Assembly (NCBI GenBank): GCA_937902115.1
Contig: CALGSR010000274.1
Coordinates: forward strand, 1 to 6,730
Direction: 5' to 3'
Length of the DNA stretch: 6,730 nt
DNA from: an uncultured Bacillus sp.
Lineage (GTDB): Bacteria > Bacillota > Bacilli > Bacillales > Cytobacillaceae
The position numbers and the translations under genes are program-made. This document shows positions 4,852 to 6,730 of the stretch, piece after piece; position 1 is the stretch's first letter, and each line of letters starts with the position of its first letter. Under the pieces are notes generated by a model. The model was not told where the DNA came from. It did not search any database and was given only the letters and a program-made list of their open reading frames with translations.

Positions 4852-5886
4852 TTATTTAGAAAGTTCGCGGATTGGGTTGTACCATTCGTCGTTGACTGCT
4901 TCGATTCTTTCGTCAGCTGATTTACTGAAAAGGGCTGTCTCTTCTGAATCTTCAGGAGCAAAGATTTTTTCGTTATTGGCTACTTCATCAGAGGTTAATA
5001 GTGCTTGAATTTTATCAAAATCCACCTGGCCAAGTGTGTCCATGTTGACAACAAATGGTTCATTCAATACCGGTGTTACGCTCATTAAGGTAAACTCTTT
5101 GCCAGCAACCGTATTAAATGGTTCCGCTGCACCGTCTTTGACACGATAAACCGCGCCAACTGTATTTTCTTCTCCATCAGCGATTTCTACGTAATCTTCC
5201 ACACATGTATCACAGAAAGCAGCAATATCCGCATTGCCTGATAGTAAGTTCACGGCAGATCCTTGGTGAGAGTTGCCAAATAATACTTGTGAGAATAAGG
5301 CGCCGCCTTCCATTAAGTCCTCTTCTGTTAAATCAGCGTATTTTTTTTGCTCTGAAAAATGGCCGATAATCGTTTGTGACGGAACTTTAAAGCCTGAAGT
5401 GGAGCTGTTTGAAACAAATGAGAACTTTGTCTTTTCTAATGTATCTAGTGAAAATTCTCCGTTCTTTTTGAACTTGTCCTGATCGTCAACATTTACCGCT
5501 AACCAGCTGTAATATTTTGCATCCTCTAACGTACCGGATTCACCTGTTTTAACAGCAATCGTTTGTACAGCATCATTTCGTTTGTTTGCTTCCACATACC
5601 CCTGTGCGCCCATGAAGGCAAGGTCGGCATTGTTATTCACCAATGTTTCAATCGCAATTGCATAGTCTGTTGTTAATTGATGCTCCACTTTCTTACCTGT
5701 AGCTTCTTCAATCAAGCGTCCGATTTCATCACGAGATGCTTTCAAATCCTCTCCTGATTCATTTGGATACCAGACCATTTTAATGACATCATCCACTTTA
5801 CCTGCAGAATTGTTATTGCCGCCGCTGCATGCTGTTAAGAAAATAGATAATAGTAAAAATATTGTCAGCATTATTTTCGTCTTCAT
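4852..5886 (-). CDS. phnD: Phosphonate/AEP ABC transporter substrate-binding lipoprotein
   Basis: PhnD is the extracellular, membrane-anchored receptor that captures the phosphonate and delivers it to the permease. The 344-residue sequence begins with a lipoprotein signal peptide: MKTK, a hydrophobic stretch 5-18 and lipobox LTAC with lipidated C20, then a flexible GGNNNSAG linker. The mature part is a PhnD-type type II binding fold. It has VWYPNESGEDL (38-48), ADLAFMGAQGYVEA (87-100), the ligand-binding loop FVSNSSTSGFKVPS (157-170) and GNSHQGSAVNLLSGNADI (204-221). A CDTC pair at 225-228 is unusual for an exposed binding protein. The ATG at 5886 has AAGGGG (5895-5900) 8 bases upstream. It is the first gene after the leader region and is followed by the repeat cluster. 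AEP specificity is inferred from phnW and phnX downstream. Confidence 0.95.
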   Translation of the reverse strand: MKTKIMLTIFLLLSIFLTACSGGNNNSAGKVDDVIKMVWYPNESGEDLKASRDEIGRLIEEATGKKVEHQLTTDYAIAIETLVNNNADLAFMGAQGYVEANKRNDAVQTIAVKTGESGTLEDAKYYSWLAVNVDDQDKFKKNGEFSLDTLEKTKFSFVSNSSTSGFKVPSQTIIGHFSEQKKYADLTEEDLMEGGALFSQVLFGNSHQGSAVNLLSGNADIAAFCDTCVEDYVEIADGEENTVGAVYRVKDGAAEPFNTVAGKEFTLMSVTPVLNEPFVVNMDTLGQVDFDKIQALLTSDEVANNEKIFAPEDSEETALFSKSADERIEAVNDEWYNPIRELSK

Positions 5887-5928
5887 TTTTTTATCCCCTT
5901 ATTAAATATGTTTTGTTGTATTTAAAAA

Positions 5929-6003
5929 TTAGACACGGTTAAGTCTTGTTGTTGATTCATACACATAAGGCCAAAATCAACACCGAATATGAACTAAGTC
6001 TAA
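5929..6003 (-). promoter_or_regulatory. phnD leader with nested inverted repeats (possible operator or structured 5' UTR)
   Basis: Three inverted repeats nest or overlap here: TTAGAC (5929-5934) with GTCTAA (5998-6003), GTTGATT (5951-5957) with AATCAAC (5975-5981), and TTCATA (5956-5961) with TATGAA (5988-5993). TAAGTCT is also directly repeated (5940-5946 and 5995-6001), and AGAC/GTCT forms an 8-base-spaced palindrome at 5931-5946. The region lies just downstream of the TATAAT box. It could bind a regulator or fold in the leader RNA. It matches no riboswitch class I recognise. Confidence 0.35.
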
Positions 6004-6004
6004 A

Positions 6005-6032
6005 ATTATAAGAATCTGAACCTAAGTGAAAT
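6005..6032 (-). promoter_or_regulatory. Probable promoter of the phnDCEEWX operon
   Basis: A perfect -10 box TATAAT (6010-6005) lies on the minus strand about 120 bases before the phnD start. The best-placed -35 hexamer, ATTTCA (6032-6027), is 16 bases upstream and matches the consensus at only 3 of 6 positions. A strong -10 with a poor -35 fits a promoter that needs an activator or is regulated, but chance occurrence in AT-rich DNA is possible. No terminator is seen between the dehydrogenase and phnD, so read-through could also supply the operon. Confidence 0.45.
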
Positions 6033-6082
6033 TGATAACTATTTTTACCCTGCTCACCAATCGGGCGAATACTGCTTATAAA

Positions 6083-6730
6083 CTATAAAATGGATATTAA
6101 AATTCCATGAACATCTTCTTCTTTGAGCGCCACTGGATTGTTGTCCATACGGCCTTTTGTGAAGGCATTTCCTGCAATTCTTCTAATCTTTTCTTCGGTT
6201 GCGCCATAATCTCTTAATCTGCTTGAAAAACCAGCAGATTCATAGAAAGATTGCATTTTCTTCTGTACTTCTTGGCAATTTTTTACACCAAAGGCTTCTA
6301 ACAATCGATTACGCTCGATAATTGAAGAGTAATTAATTTCCATTACCTTGGCGAGCGTGATGCTTGCGGCGATGCCATGTACCATTCCAAGCTCCAGCGT
6401 GAGTGGGTAGGATATGGAATGACAGGCGGTTGTTTTTGTATTACTGAAGGCCAGACCGGCATACAAACTGCCCAATGCTAATTCTTTTCTTAAAACTGGA
6501 TTTTGCGGTTCTTGTATTACCTTTTCAAGATTCTCGACAATACGGCTAATGGCTTCCAAGGCGTAAACTCGTGATATTTCATTGGAGTTTTTCGACCAAT
6601 AGGCTTCAGCAGCATGGCATAACGCGTCCAAGGCCGTTGATGCTGACAGCCCCTGAGGCAATGTGACTGTTAAAACAGGATCAATAATGGCGGTGTGGGC
6701 ATATAATTTTTTAGAGTCAATGGACAGCTT
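6083..6730 (-). CDS. Iron-containing alcohol dehydrogenase, C-terminal part (possible phosphonoacetaldehyde reductase)
   Basis: The last 215 codons are present. The N-terminal nucleotide-binding half lies beyond the right edge, and the frame is open to base 6730, so no start can be given. This is a group III iron-dependent alcohol dehydrogenase. D35 and H39 of the visible part (DALCHAAEAYWS), H104 in ACHSISYPL and H118 in GMVHGIAAS have the 4- and 14-residue spacings of the family's metal ligands. IIDPVLTVTLP is also typical. It sits directly upstream of the AEP operon in the same direction. It may reduce acetaldehyde released by PhnX, or phosphonoacetaldehyde to hydroxyethylphosphonate as related enzymes near phnW genes are thought to do. 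The sequence alone does not decide. The gap to phnD is 196 bp. Confidence 0.88.
   Translation of the reverse strand, partial: KLSIDSKKLYAHTAIIDPVLTVTLPQGLSASTALDALCHAAEAYWSKNSNEISRVYALEAISRIVENLEKVIQEPQNPVLRKELALGSLYAGLAFSNTKTTACHSISYPLTLELGMVHGIAASITLAKVMEINYSSIIERNRLLEAFGVKNCQEVQKKMQSFYESAGFSSRLRDYGATEEKIRRIAGNAFTKGRMDNNPVALKEEDVHGILISIL

Noticed and set aside
4689..4961. 90-codon minus-strand open frame across the phnD 3' end and the repeat block
   Set aside because: It overlaps phnD in another frame and then only translates the palindromic repeats; phnD and phnC account for the region.
5887..6082. Known riboswitch in the phnD leader
   Set aside because: Inverted repeats are present, but I could not match them to any riboswitch core, and no terminator hairpin precedes phnD.

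Overview
The window carries the minus-strand operon for import and breakdown of 2-aminoethylphosphonate (AEP, ciliatine). It most likely comes from a Bacillaceae-type Firmicute. The support for that is moderate-to-low GC, strong AAAAGGAG-type Shine-Dalgarno (SD) sites, two GTG starts, a lipoprotein-anchored binding protein, protein sequences close to Bacillus PhnX and PhnW, and scattered GGGACAAGGGA-type intergenic repeats. No species is claimed.

Transcription runs right to left. At the right edge is the 3' two-thirds of an iron-dependent alcohol dehydrogenase (6083-6730, start outside the window). A 196-bp leader or promoter region follows (5887-6082). Then come phnD (lipoprotein binding protein, 4852-5886), phnC (ATPase, 3944-4708), two phnE-type permeases (3145-3930 and 2444-3145, joined by a TAATG overlap), phnW (AEP:pyruvate aminotransferase, 1151-2278) and phnX (phosphonoacetaldehyde hydrolase, 340-1134). 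A perfect 16-bp hairpin (304-340) starts inside the phnX stop codon and probably ends the operon. Positions 1-303 hold no convincing gene, only repeats and hairpins.

Working model: PhnD captures AEP outside the membrane, and the PhnC/PhnE/PhnE transporter imports it. PhnW moves the amino group to pyruvate, giving phosphonoacetaldehyde and alanine. PhnX cleaves the C-P bond to acetaldehyde and phosphate. The dehydrogenase could reduce either acetaldehyde or phosphonoacetaldehyde. No C-P lyase genes or regulator gene are present in the window.

The enzymes and their order are a known system. The unusual points are: (i) the second permease appears to have lost about 42 residues in frame, including the last membrane helix and its glycine-rich loop; (ii) palindromic GGGAC/GTCCC repeats sit at nearly every gene 3' end and supply the last ~17 codons of phnW; (iii) a ~125-bp repeat block separates phnD from phnC; (iv) a degenerate 45-bp tandem repeat starts at the stop codon of the shortened permease. 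I saw nothing I would call a wholly new system.
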